From NCBI RefSeq assembly GCF_011397635.1, contig NC_064770.1:22500200-22564199 (forward strand): a stretch of 64,000 nucleotides of DNA. Reading direction: 5' to 3'. A program made the translations under genes and the position numbers. The notes under the pieces are model-generated. The model saw nothing but the letters and a program-made list of their open reading frames with translations. It did not search any database and was not told the DNA's origin. Each line of letters opens with the position of its first letter. Position 1 is the first letter of the stretch. This stretch comes from Epinephelus fuscoguttatus (taxonomy: Eukaryota > Chordata > Actinopteri > Perciformes > Serranidae). Positions 21,481 to 34,159 of this stretch are shown here, piece after piece.

Positions 21481-24400
21481 GTGTGGGATGTGTTAGATAT
21501 TTGATCATCTTGTAAAAAGGTTTGATAACAGGTTGAGCATTTGTTTGTGGTGAAAGAATTAAGCAACAGTCCTCACAGCATCCACCAGCCAACCCGGGGA
21601 GGCCAGAAGTTCAGTCAGTGATTTGGAAGACCAGGAGTACTTGCCAGGTTGCGAGCCCTGCTGACAGATTAGAATGTATTTTCTAGGAAGGGCTATTCAG
21701 TAGAAGAGGACCGGGGAGATATTTAGGGGAATGGGTGGGGATATATGTGATCCCATGGCCCCACTATGACAGGCGTCACGCCACCCTCCACGTAATGATC
21801 TCTTCCATATGGACCCAGGAATGGTCAGTCTGTGTTTACACGAGCTGATCCCCAAAACGTGTCCCGAGACTCGTTCTCTCCTTCTCTGGCACTGCAGCGC
21901 GGGAGGAGAGCAGACGAAAGGCGCTTGGGCAATCAGGACACCCCCTACCGAAGGTCCATTAACTTAGGCTGCACAGTGGCACCAAGCAGAGTAGCAACCT
22001 GCCAAAAACACCCCCCAAATCCACATGCACTTACACATGTACACTTAAACACACACCGAGCACTGTTAAAGATTACACCCATCATATTTTCATAATTGTT
22101 GGAGGCACCTGAAGTCAAGGCCAAGTCAACACATTTCGCCTGGCAGCTTGTGAAAAGGGCCATTTATGTGGCGCGCATATCAAAAGCACTTCATCTGTGT
22201 TTGCTTCAGAAAATTGAAGAAAATATCAAGGTGTCGCATTAAGATGGCATCCTTACAGAATCTGAGCTTCTTTGTCAACCTTGGACTGGAGAAGGTGTCA
22301 AATGATTTTAACAAGGTGGAAGTCTTAAGTCTCTTAAGTTTCACTGCCAAACTAAATCCTGGCAGCTGGACTTCAGACTGGTACTGGTCACTGCAACGGT
22401 ACTTACAACCTCCTGCTCTGAAAGCAAAGGTGAAATGTGGAACAGTTCAGACTGTTTGGTCCTTTGCAGCCAGTGTACATAGAAAGGCGTAATAAGCAGT
22501 CCAGGGGATTGACCACAGTGGTATGAGACGATCTCGCTCAAACTCAATATAAATGAGACGGTGATCATTTCTCTGGTATACCTTCTATATGTTCGGACTC
22601 ATCATCAGCATAGAGAGAGGTCTCCCTGATAGCCTCTCCTCTATTCCAAACACCAATTTACCCTCAGAGTATAAAACCCTCTGTGGATGTTTGGAGAAGG
22701 AGGCTCTCCCCATAGTCTACTTAAATAACCACTTCCCCTGGAATGAAAACAGATCCATTATAGGACACTGGTATCTCCTCTCCTACTGAGGCACCTCTCT
22801 CAGTCCTGACTGAGTTCAGGGTCTGGGCTTAGTGATGGGCGCTGTGATGGCGGAAAACTGCCCCTTCTCTGTTGACTCAGAGCTGGAAGTGAGTAAGCTG
22901 AACTCAGGCCTTGTCTCACTAGGGACCGGCCGCACCCCGCTAATGACATCCAGCCCTTGACATTCTTAAAAAGTCTCTGGTTATTAAGGAAAACAAACAA
23001 GGACATCAGACTCACTCACTCTCTGTGCTAACAAATACAGTCCCCAGGCAATCCAGTAGATTGCTGGTGCAACGTTATAGTCCCCTGTTGAAAATCAGAT
23101 CAGGTTATGGTGATTTGGAATGCACAGTGAGTGTAGGCCAGTATTTATCCTGTGAAGTGTATGAAGGAGACAGCCGTAGATTTGATAACACGCAGAGTGT
23201 GTGCAGGAAGGGAGTGTGCCTACCTGGCTTAGAGACTCAAGTTTTCCAGCTGCTATACTGGGAGGAGCAAAGCAAAATAAAAAATGCCTACATTTGCAGT
23301 CTAGAGTGATGTTTCCTCATTGCAAGGTTTTTTTTTTTGTGGTGGGATGTGGTTCTCATCCCATTGGAGGGAGCTCTTCCACCCCCTCCACCTGCCCTCA
23401 AATCCCCTTCCTCCCCCCTCCCTCCCCCATCTTGCCACACATCATTGCCCTGCTAAACGCTGACAATTGGTGACAAATGGACTGCACTGCACACTGTGCG
23501 TCAGTTGCCCCGGGAAACGGTGGCGGACATGGGGCAGGGAAGGAGAGCAGAGGAGGAAGGGAGCGGGGAGTCCTTGCAGCAGCAAGGCGCCTGGCACAGG
23601 TGGCTGAAAATCAATACAGATCCGGCCTCTGATTGGGCCTGACAGCACAAGAGCAGTGGAGTGTGGGAATCCACTGAGTGCCACACACAGCTAAATTGGA
23701 TGATGGAGGATAGGAGAACAGAGGAAGAGCAGAGGGGAGAGGGAGGGGCGAGGACACGTTATTCCACATTATCACAATGACATTTTGACAGGGTGACAAG
23801 GACACACTCCGAGCGCATGCTCACATAAGACAGGATAAATGAGAAAGACACTTTAACAGATGGCATCTGAACACTTACGCACAGCTCATATTTTGCATGT
23901 TTCTGTAGCTTGTTCAATTATAGGACATTCTCGAGGGAATTACACTGTCCAGGGTTAACAGTGCAGCTGCTGACAGTGGCATGTTGAGCTATTAGGGGAC
24001 TAAATGCTCTGCTTTAGTGCAAATAACAATGACTCATGCATGCATATACACTCGCACTTGTAGGCTTGCTTTCTGCCATGCACAAACTCACTCTTGCTGA
24101 GCTCGCAGTCACAGTTATTTCACCCGAGGCTGAGTGCATGCAAAAGTGTGGCACTGTGGCCTCTGTGCCGCTGCTTGCCCTAAACATGTGACCAGCCGCT
24201 CCTGCAGGCCCAGAGAGGAGCAGCCAAATGAAAAGAGGAAATAAAACAAATGAGTCAGGCAACAAATAAATAAATAAATCAACAAAGAAGCAAGAAGAAA
24301 TTCTTTCTAAAATATGTTAATCAGTGCTTTTACTAGGCTGTCATCACCTCTGTCATGTCTTGGAAGAAGTTCGTTGGCAAGTGCACACAAACGATTGACG

Positions 24401-25500
24401 AAATTGTTTCAACACCATGAAGCATAAAACTCGTTTTCCCATTTTCCATTGTTTACTAACTCGAGCATAACTCATCAACAAATTTGTGTGTGGAATAATT
24501 GTAATTTCCTCCAGAAGACAGATGCATCTGTCACATCAGTGTCAGTGATACCACGATTTAGTGCAGAGAACAAACAGGAATATTCCTACAGAGAATAGAA
24601 GACAAGTGACACGAGGAGAAGGATTTAATCAAACTTTTATGGCAAAGAATTGCCTTAAGAGGTTTTTGGCCTGTGCTCAAACTCTGATGTTTGTTCACCA
24701 TGACTAAATATACCATTTTAAACAAATCTACAGACTGTACTTTCTGGCTGTGGATAAGTCGTTTGTGCAAAATTGAATCGATGCTGATTAACTGAGGCTT
24801 AAGCCAAAAGTTTCTTCATCAGATAGTTGGAACCCACTCATGGAGACCCCAGTCCACTGTCAGTCTATTTGACAGGGAGGAACATAGAGTAAGTGACATT
24901 CCCACCCTGCACCCCCTGGTGAAAGACCCCTCCCACATATGACAGTACAAATTAATCAAGATCCCAGACAAACCCTCACCCTTCATGCAACAAAAGGATT
25001 TTCCCCGGCCCTCTATGGCCTCACCAGGCAATTAAACTACATGTGCAAGTGTATGTTCACATGCTTATAGGCAGCTACATCAACAACTGCATCCCATGTC
25101 ATAAATTCTTCTTCATGCATTAAACATGAGCAAATATCTGTGTCAAAACCAGCAATGCATATTTAGTGTTTGCTTTGTAAGAGTGCATGTGTGTGTTTGT
25201 ACATGCATGTGGCGGAAAGTGTGTTTTGTGTGAAAAGGGGGGCACGGAGGGGCGCCGCGATCAGCTGTGTGCAGGTTGCCGTCTTTGAGGGATGGCTGGG
25301 TGGGGGTTTGAGGACATGTCGGCCCTGTGTGTGGGAACCCCGCGCTCCTCACTTCTCATACATTGTTCTCCTGCTCCTACAAACCGTTAATGCCACAAAA
25401 GATGCTCAGCCTATTGTGGCCCGGGACAGCTGAGGGGGGAGGGCAATGGGGCGGAGGCAGGCAAAGGGAGGAGGGGTCTGGCCTAGCCTGAGCCTGGTAT
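21481..25500. other. Intergenic DNA, no gene seen
   Basis: Mostly single-copy sequence. A (TAAA)-type short run occurs near 24265-24280 and T-rich runs near 23330. No exon, RNA gene or intact mobile element can be supported. The stretch 22095-22250 is motif-rich and could be another conserved element, but that cannot be judged here. Confidence 0.45.
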
Positions 25501-25509
25501 GGCTGCCTT

Positions 25510-25632
25510 GGCTACCTCCCCTCCTTTCCTCTCCTGTCCTCTTCTCTCCTGTCCTCTTCTGTCCTCTCTCCTCTCTGCTCCTCTGTCCTCTCCTCTTCTC
25601 TTCTCTTCTTTCCTCTTCTCTCTCTTCACTCA
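25510..25632. repeat. CT-rich low-complexity tract
   Basis: A polypyrimidine tract built from imperfect TCCTC / TCTTC units on the + strand. Open frames on both strands across it are low-complexity artefacts. Confidence 0.9.
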
Positions 25633-25784
25633 GCTCTGCCACTTAGCCCCTCTCAAGAGGATTTGGCAGGGCCGGATTTAGGGGGCCGATGCTTATCATA
25701 CAAAAGAATTAAACCAACTCAAGGTCCGAGCTTTCTCTTCTAGTCCGCTATGGCTAATCTGAGAATCTGTGAAGGAGGGCTTAG

Positions 25785-25900
25785 GTGATGTTACATTTTC
25801 ATTAGACTTCTGATGGCAAACGGGCCACTAATGGTAAGAGCCCTGGGTGCCATTGTGATGCAAATCCTGATTATTTCTTTAATTAAAGCATCAGAGGGGG
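25785..25900. promoter_or_regulatory. Candidate conserved non-coding element, 25.8 kb
   Basis: Contains an exact octamer ATGCAAAT (25858-25865), TTAATTAA (25879-25886), CATTAGAC and CACTAATGG cores within about 110 bp. This POU-plus-homeodomain arrangement is typical of deeply conserved vertebrate enhancers around developmental regulators. Conservation has not been tested. Confidence 0.4.
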
Positions 25901-27160
25901 GGCAAGAGGGGAGAAGGGGTGGAGTTGACACTGACAGAACTGCATGTCCTTACCCCTACTAGACAAGGATTCTCACGTCCGTCCCAGACTGGAGATCTGG
26001 GGCTCGGGGGGATTTGGCTGGTTTGTGAAAGGCTGGTAGGGTTAGGGGATTGAGGCTGAGCCTTTGAATCTGTGACACAGGTCGCCTATATTGCCTGAGA
26101 GGCTATAATTTGATCTAGGCCCCAAACAAGTTACATGATCTTTCTTGCAGTGTGAAGGCTTTGACTCCATTTGAAGTGAACAGACAATCACATTAAACTG
26201 GCATTCTGCAATGATCAGCGCCCATCTATGCTCCTCGGGTCACATTACCTCACAAGCACAAAATGTTCCTCCTCACTGCTCAAATCTTATCATGTTTATC
26301 ACTGCAACGTTAATTCCTAAAAAAACCCAAAGAAGATGGGCTCAGTGGGATCACTGTGAGCTGAACTGGAACCGTTCACAACAAACTAGCTTAACGATTG
26401 ATAGCCGCAATGACCGTCTGTTACTGCAGGCTGAAAATTAAGGCAGTTGCTGCTGGTTTTTCTGTCCTGTTCCCTAGAGATGATGTGCGCCACAAAAGAG
26501 GAAGGCAGAAAAACACTAACTGTTGGGGTAGATGAGCGATCCACCCTCAGGATCTGTATTGTTTGTCCTCGCCACGGTTCTGGTATTCATGGGAAGACTC
26601 TGTGTACCCTGTGCGGCTGTGGACCAGATGTGGTCCTAAGCTGACTGTGAAGAAGGACAGGGGCCACTGTTGGCACTGGAGACAGAGAAGAGAGGGAGAG
26701 AAGGAGGGAAACAGAGTGGTCAGATGTGTGCAAGACACCTCCCAAACCACCTCTGATCACCCTCCAGTAGCGGGTGAGAACTATGTGCACACGTGTGTCA
26801 TGGTTGGTGGTGAGCGCGCGCTGCTGGCGATGACTGTTGGAGTTGGAGGGATGTTGGGGGGGAGTGGTAGGTGGGAGAGGAAGGGGTGTGTGTGGAAACC
26901 CTGAGAACTTTTTTTTTTTTTCCTCTTGGCGTAGCTGCACTGCTCTCCAGGACCACGGAGTGTTGCCCCCCTGCAGTTTAAGCCTCTGTCTCTTTTTGTC
27001 CCCAGCACAACAGCCTGTGGCATTCCATGGCAGCAAATCTGGCTGTGCTGTCACATGGGGGAGATTAGCCAAACTAAGACCTCAATAGAATGCTCACTTT
27101 ACTCACCCATTCCAGCAGTGGCCGCCCCCCGCGCCCAAACACCCTCACACACCCAATTTA
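25901..27160. other. Intergenic DNA, no gene seen
   Basis: G-rich stretches near 25900-25920 and 26850-26890 and a T run at 26909-26921. Overlapping frames on both strands at 26560-27090 arise from purine/pyrimidine bias. No gene is supported. Confidence 0.5.
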
Positions 27161-27164
27161 ACCG

Positions 27165-27305
27165 TTCCTCGTCTAGACAGAGTGCAAAGCGATTATTATT
27201 GGCATTATTAAGACTTATATGCAATGCTCTTTTTCTCCTTGTCACATTCCCAGTGGTACACATGAGCTGCCAAGCAATGAGCCTTATTTCCCACTGAGCA
27301 GGACA
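27165..27305. promoter_or_regulatory. Candidate conserved non-coding element, 27.2 kb
   Basis: Block around GCGATTATTATTGGCATTATT and ACTTATATGCAATGC, with several ATTA cores, a reverse CCAAT and an octamer-like ATGCAAT. It stands out against C-rich flanking sequence. Enhancer inferred from texture only. Confidence 0.35.
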
Positions 27306-28154
27306 CTTCCTCGTCAGCCTGGCCTGTGCAGTGCTCCACCTGGCCAAGCTTGAGCTTCTGAGACTAGATGCTAAATATCTTGCAGTGGATTTACATCTAT
27401 TTCCTTTCCATTTTCCTCACTAACTGCGGTTTCTCCTGCCTTCCGGCTCCTCCGGTCCACCTCCCCTTCATAATGCAGTTATTCTGGGCTTGGTCACAGA
27501 TATTTAGAGCTATTCTAGCCACACCGCCACTACCCACACACTCACCATTCTTATCTGGCAGAGGGACACTCGGAGGAGGATCTTCCAGGAAACGAAGCTC
27601 CAGCAGGCTGCAGAGGTCTGTGGCTGCCTGAAGGGACCTAGGATGAACTGCGAAGGGGACAGGGGGGAAACAGTGGAGATCTGGGTTGAACAGAACCTTC
27701 TCTCAGGGGGTACTGCAAGAACAAAGCCATCTGACTGCATTTATAGACAAAGAGGGAAACACATATGGTTCATGTTTGTAGCATGTCAGACTTACACCAC
27801 TTGCCCCTTTTACACAACCCCTCCAGCCTCATTTACATATGTATTCATGCCCAAATGGGAATTATTAGATTAAGATTTACCAGATATATTCCCTGGGTGC
27901 GTTTTTCTGAAACCCGCTTACATCAGGTTGGAGTTAATGCGCTGAAAGAGGACACTTGACAGATTATAACAGACAGAATCTGATGATGGTTATGATTTTA
28001 GAGCTAAGACCATTGTTCCAGTTATTGGTTAAGTAAATCAATCTTCCTCTTTGGGTTAGACTCACAGATATAGCAATGGTTGAGCTTCATGAGGCCCAAG
28101 AGCTGAGGCCAGCGTAATAGTCTGAGTTTGCAGCTGGAGTCTGGGGGCCACAGT

Positions 28155-28310
28155 TGCAGCGGCACAGAAAATAATTAGGTTTATTTTCACGTAATGGTCT
28201 ACTGCCCAGAGCAGCACCATTGCTAAGCATAGGCAAAAAGCTATTTAATCGCTGCCACATAAAAGCACCTCTCTTACCGCCTCCCAAAATGGATGTCATT
28301 AATGGACCAG
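28155..28310. promoter_or_regulatory. Candidate conserved non-coding element, 28.2 kb
   Basis: Includes AAAATAATTAGG, TTTATTTTCACGTAATGG (HOX/caudal-type core next to an E-box-like CACGTAA), CATTGCTAAGC, TATTTAATCGC and GTCATTAATGG. No simple repeat and no plausible protein frame. Confidence 0.38.
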
Positions 28311-28849
28311 GTCTGGTTGAAAAGGGGTGAGGGTAGGGACATCGCAGGCAGGGGGAGGGTTGATACATTAAGAAAGGATATATGGGCAAGAGCTGCCCAA
28401 TCCAAACTGGTGAGCCGCTCAGGCCGTGCCTCAGTGGCACTGCTTCCCTCACCTGTTTTGCATTACAGGCAGAGCAAAGGCAACAGTAAACCGTGAACCA
28501 TGAAGTTTAACCATTAAGCATTGCAATATAATTGCCGTCTACGGCATATCTGCTCTCAAGTCACGTAGCTGACGCACACATTGCTGACCGGGAACATGCA
28601 GAATCTGAGCTGCGTATAGACCATGAGAGAGGACACTTAAAACCCACACTACATTACAGTCTAATCACAATCTTCTGCCAGTACTGAGACATGCCACTGC
28701 AAGCCATCTGTCTGGATCGCTAATTCACCGAAATTATACATCACAAATACCAATGTATTGCTTATTTTCATCAACACATAGGTATTAAATTCTGATCAAA
28801 TCAACATATTTAAGATTCTGGTTCCAAACACATCAGGCTGATTTTGTTT

Positions 28850-29045
28850 ATCCTCATCACTCAGTCTGTTGCTCTCCTCTGACGTAGCTATTTGGCAGCT
28901 GCAGCCATCTGCAGCTAACCCAGCGCACCACAGTCCCAGCCAAGCTTAGCCAGGCCTGCAGCAGCAGTGGGCCTGCTGGCTTTTACTGGACAGATTAAGT
29001 CATGCTTATGCGTCTGGGAGATGTTGTGAGACCCAGTGATCATCT
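28850..29045. promoter_or_regulatory. Possible non-coding element, 28.9 kb
   Basis: Contains repeated GCAGCTGCAGCCATCTGCAG E-box-like units and ACAGATTAAGTCATGC with an AP-1-like half. Weaker than the 25.8, 27.2 and 28.2 kb blocks. Confidence 0.22.
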
Positions 29046-31820
29046 AAGCCACCGGCGATCCAACGCAACCAGTGGAGGGGAGCACTAGTGACGTCCGCAA
29101 ATCACGTCATTTCCCATCTACTACAAACCCTTGTACCTCCAATCCGTGGAGCACACTACAGAGTGCCCAGCTCACCTTGCACCCCCCTGGCTTCAGAGCT
29201 GGAATCTATGCATAAGCCATGTTTGTCCACGGCTTTTGGAATAAAGTGCTGTATAGTCAAGAAAGTGGTCATAATAAAGTAAGACGGATAGGTCCAAGAT
29301 GAAAGTAATAGCTTTGGATCACTGCATAGGTGGAGGTCATGTGCGTGTAAACGATCAGAGGGTGGGGTGCTCCGCCCCTGTGGCTCTGTGGGTTTTGGGT
29401 GGGTGCCTTCATCTTTCACCTCAATGAGAAATAAGGCGCCTTACTGAAGTTTACCTCTCTTTGTCAGACTTTGGGTGCCTGTCAAACAGACAAACCTTAA
29501 TCACCTCCTCTTGGCAGTTGACCCAGTTCTTATAGGCTGGCTTTGCAACATGGAAGCTGTGGGCATGTCCAACATATCCATTAAGTATGGTTTAATCCCA
29601 ACTCGTTGCATCCCCAGGGGCACAGGATTACCAAAAAAATCTAGGAAAATAAGGTCCGGATTATTAATGGGGAGACTAGTGAATGTTTTTGTCACAGATG
29701 ACCTCTTGCCACTCTCGTGACGCACACATACACACACATACACACAGTCGGGAACAGGAGTGAAGTCAGAGCTTGGCACAGCAATAATGCGGGTACCTGA
29801 GATGTCAGGCTCCTGGCTCCACTGATTCAGCCTGTTATTGCCCCTTCCTCCTATTCTTTCCATCCTTCCCACTTTCCACTCACAGCAGCAGTGCTTTGCC
29901 AGTGGGGTCACCATCTCACACAACACTCTCACAATGCTGTATTGTCTGTAATATGCTAATATTGGCATAAAAGCAAGTGATTTTAGACAAAAGTTGACTA
30001 AAGGTTTGTGATGTTGCTCAAACAACAATCCCCCCCCCCACCCCCCACTCCTGCTAAACAGACTCTGCTATCAGGCATTTTCCAGCTGTCTCATGTGGTA
30101 ACCCTTCGGCTAATGGCACCAAAATTAGTATTCATGAAGCATCCTACACTTCCCTGCTTGTTTGCTCTCTGCTGTGTTCTCACCATAAATTTGGCTCCCG
30201 GAACAGCAACTTACAATGGTTTAAATACTTCTTGTTTTGTGACTGCATGCATGTGAAAGTGTGTGCCTGTGCACATATGTCAGGATACACATGTATGAGT
30301 TTATGTGCGTTTTTTTGCATTTGAGTAAACTTATTGATTTGCGGCGGCCACAAAATCGTGCAATCTAAGAAGTGATTCTGGAATTTCCATAATAACTTGT
30401 GACCTTTTGATGTTTAATTGTTTTTGTAGTTTACAGGAAAGCTTCTGGAACTGTCTTTCAGTTCTGTTCTTGTCAAATCCCTGACCTTTATGAAGACACA
30501 AACATTTACTGCAGCTTTGAGAAACACATTCACTGCAACTTTGACAGGCCATTGGGATTTTTTTAACCCATACTCTGGTTTGGAAAACACGGCAGCAGGT
30601 TGGACAAGGAAACAAGGGAGTAAGCATGCTGAGACAGAAGCTGTGAATCCCCACTCCCAGAAGGCTACAGCAGGGAATGTGTGATGTTTTTTATTGCCCG
30701 TGGCAGAGGGAATGCACCCCTGGTAGCCACAGGACAGGACACTCCCAGCCATCTCTGGAGAAAAGGGAAGCACAAACCACAGAAGTTATAACAGATACTA
30801 CCTAAAAAGAAGTCATCACAATCATCACGTCACGACGAGTGGGAATGACTTTACAGGACAGCGTATTTAGACAAACGCAGCACAACTTCCCCTTTGGAGG
30901 CTGCTGAAAAGGAAAATGTGTCTGCATGATATCACTCATGTCAGACAGACGTGACAAAACAGAGAGAAGTGAAAGTGCATAATGTCTGCGTTCAGCCCAC
31001 AGTGATGATGTCAAAGCATCTCATGAAGATATCTGATCAGGCTGGGAATGTCTCTACTGTGTGAAACATGACTTGTTAAAAACATGAGTGTGGATATGAT
31101 AGGGTAATGAAATGATCTATTACTAACATCTGACTTAACAACTAATGAATGAGCTCAGGTTTTCCCTTATTTTATAATTACGAGTAAAAATATCAGAGTC
31201 CTATTTAAAGTAGTAACACAATGACGTATGTGTTTCTGACATATAATGAGTCATTTTGTGTTCATTAATACAGCATTAACTCAGCTGTGTTATATTTCTC
31301 TTTAGGAATCATAATTATTTTAATGTTTTGATCTTATTTTTATATACATAATCAAGGGTGTAGGCTTCATTTGGACATAAAGTGGGGGGCACATGGCGGG
31401 AAAACTTTGAGCGCCAAATATTTCATTTCCTGCATTCCGGTGAATTTTATGCACCAATTTGTGCAGTTTTTGTATCAATTAAGTGGTTTAATCCCAAATT
31501 TTTCCTAGACATAAAACTATCATAATCATCTGTCACTCATAACCTTTTGATATAATCAGTCATTTTTACTTTTTTTCAAATTTCAAGGAAAATTAGGTGG
31601 AAAAAGTGTGTTTATGTTCAGTCACATTCGTGACCGGTGGGCTAATATGTCGTATCTACCATTTATTGACAGATGAACATACAGTAATCTCCTATGCAGT
31701 CATCAAAATTCTTATATATCTCAGCTCAATTATTAACCCACCAAGGCTCTGTCACATTCTGGAGTGACTACTCTACACATCAAAAACCCTTCTACCTTTT
31801 ACATGTATATATGACATGAT
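29046..31820. other. Intergenic DNA, no gene seen
   Basis: Two short CA-rich runs near 29725-29747 and a C-rich run near 30030-30050. From about 31360 to 31680 the sequence reads like an old dispersed repeat (GGTGTAGGCTTCATTTGG...), but no ends can be defined. No coding exon. Confidence 0.45.
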
Positions 31821-31825
31821 AGGTA

Positions 31826-32170
31826 TCCTTCTGCATCTGCTGTTGACGTTCCAGGATGTGCTACCAATACCGTGACATCAACAAAAGCAAGTTAGGTTTA
31901 GAAAGAAACATCTTGGTTTTGCATTCTGGAAGGGAATACTTGTCTCCTGGGTGAAAGTCCGGGGTTTGTTGGACCCATCCACTACTCCTCCTACTGCCCT
32001 GATAGTTGCCATCTGGCCGACCAGTTGCATATCATAGCAATGCAGGTTACGCTTAGCCGCGTTACATACTGCTACAAAAAGGTGGCTTTTGGGGTCAGGT
32101 GTCTGACACCGAAATCATTGACAAAGCAGCGGTATTCGACGACTTCTGAATGAGAATGGTCTGGAGGGGG
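31826..32170 (-). repeat. Dispersed repeat copy, reverse orientation
   Basis: Read on the - strand, this contains GGGTCCAACAAAC, CACCCAGGAG and CTAAACCTAACTTGCTTTTG, the same order of motifs as the copy at 50.05-50.77 kb on the + strand. It extends into a segment with ACACCGAAATCATTGACAAA that I also recall as repetitive in fish. The family is not named. It is a degraded partial copy with no coding capacity. Confidence 0.6.
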
Positions 32171-33974
32171 AGGTCATAATCACTTATAAAGTTGCTTCTG
32201 TCATGATCTGTTTGCACAAGATCAGCATATGAATTCAACAGCCTGGCTGGTAAATGGCCTGTCGCCCCCTCATAGTCTATATCTGGCCCACTGGTATCAC
32301 AACCACTGAGGACAGCAACTTTTTGACTTTGAGGAGCAACTGTAAGGTTGTATGCATTGTCCATGCTTTCACTGAGATCCCACCTATCCATAATTTCACT
32401 CAAAGAAAACCTCAAAAAAGAAGAGTAGAAATTCGGTAGAACAAGATCCATATATATGTATGGACATGTACACTTAGATGCACTGGGTTATCCCACGGTC
32501 ACTATTGTTGCCATCAAGGTGTTCACTAATTCTGTGACCCCACTGAACAAAGTTGAGTAATTGCAAATGCACATATCAGTACCAGACACCTTAAAGATAA
32601 TGTGTATCAAAAATTCCTGTCCTATCTTTATGTTAACATACTATACAAACCTTTTGTTTGGGAGCTTTCATGCAGCCATCTTTGTCTCAGGGTGCAACGA
32701 GGAAGTAAACAGCTCTGGTCACGTGACAGTTTAGACTAAACGTGACACTGCACATATTTCACTGAGACTCTATTATTTCAATATTTGCTGGAAATGCATC
32801 GATACATCATTTGGTAACATTTTTAGGGCATTATAACTGAATTGTTACCAGTGAGATGAAATGGTTTAACTGTGTAAATGGTTAGGGGTGGGCAATGCAC
32901 ATATTCTAAATATTTCTTATTTATTCTTAGATTTAAATTCCTACTGTATTTCTCAAAAATGACACTTTTTTTTTAAATTTTATTTTAGCTTTTATTTGAT
33001 GTCACAGAAGGGACGTTAAGGAAACAGACACAGAGCAGACGGGAAAGTGCTTTCCTTAGCCAGACTCTCAAAATGACCTATAATTGGTATTTTTGGATGC
33101 TGTTTTCAGTTACCGTACGTGTGAATATTATACATCCCCGAGCATGTCTTGGCTGCTGACAGTAACAGTAACCTTGGCACTGCTGCTTCTGTCCCTGGCT
33201 CACCCCGTACACCTCTAACAGTGCCATCAACTCATAAGACAAACTGAACAGCAAATGTGTCACAAAGTCCTAAAGCAGCAGCAGCAGCGCACAATGCTAT
33301 GAGAGAAATGTAGCCGTTGTGGCTATAGTACAAAGATTTTTCCAGCACCCTTTCCTGAATGCAGTGGAACTAAAGTCTCATACGGGGTATCAGTTTCCAC
33401 TTTCCAGCTCCCTATAATTGAACAAATTGCTTTGAATCAGATTTGCTTGCACGGTCTGTTCTTTGTTATATGGGTTCAGAGTGATTACGGGATCATGACT
33501 GAGCTTTGCCTCAAATGATGACAAACTACATGGATTCTCCTCATAATGTGTTCTCCCCTGGCCAGCCCAGGTTTCTATATTGCTGGCTGGCTGCTGCATG
33601 TAGAGCCATGCAGCCTGGTTCAGGCCATAAAGGAAAGATGAGGAAGTTTGTTTTCCCTTACAAAAACTTAATGATTAAAAGCATCAACCCACTTAGGACA
33701 AATGTTTGAGAGAATGACCTTTCGGTGTCCGTTGAGCTGTTACTGGCTCCAAGAAGCTGCTCTTTAGTTGAGAACAAATGCTTTTCATTACAAAATCATT
33801 TGGAAAGTATTTTTCAGCCAAGCTGCTAAGTTATTAATTGGCCACTTGCTGCTAGTTACTACCAGGTTACTGTATCTTTTCTAAAAAAAAAGATGCCTTT
33901 ATGTGGATTATGGGCCAAATGTGAATTACCCTCCATCTGAACTCAGGAGTTACTCACATTCACACTCACACATT
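32171..33974. other. Intergenic DNA, no gene seen
   Basis: AT-rich single-copy sequence with a T run at about 32967-32976 and a short CAG run near 33275-33287. No exon, RNA gene or defined element seen. Confidence 0.5.
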
Positions 33975-34159
33975 AAAGCTGTAGTTAATAACTTTTTTCA
34001 CATTTGCTGAAACTGTCACAATATTCTCACAGCACTAAAGGAGACAGAAAATCACACTCCTCTGCCAACTCTATTACCTTTTAGCGCTTCTAATGACCTT
34101 ACCGCTCATTAACAGAAAAACAATCAGAGCTGAGGAGTCTCTAACAGCTGTCAATTACG

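Noticed and set aside
26587..27072. 161-codon frame on the - strand
   Set aside because: Arises from purine/pyrimidine-biased sequence; several frames on both strands are open in the same place.
29501..30028. 175-codon frame on the - strand
   Set aside because: Overlaps other open frames, crosses CA-rich sequence, and has no known motif.
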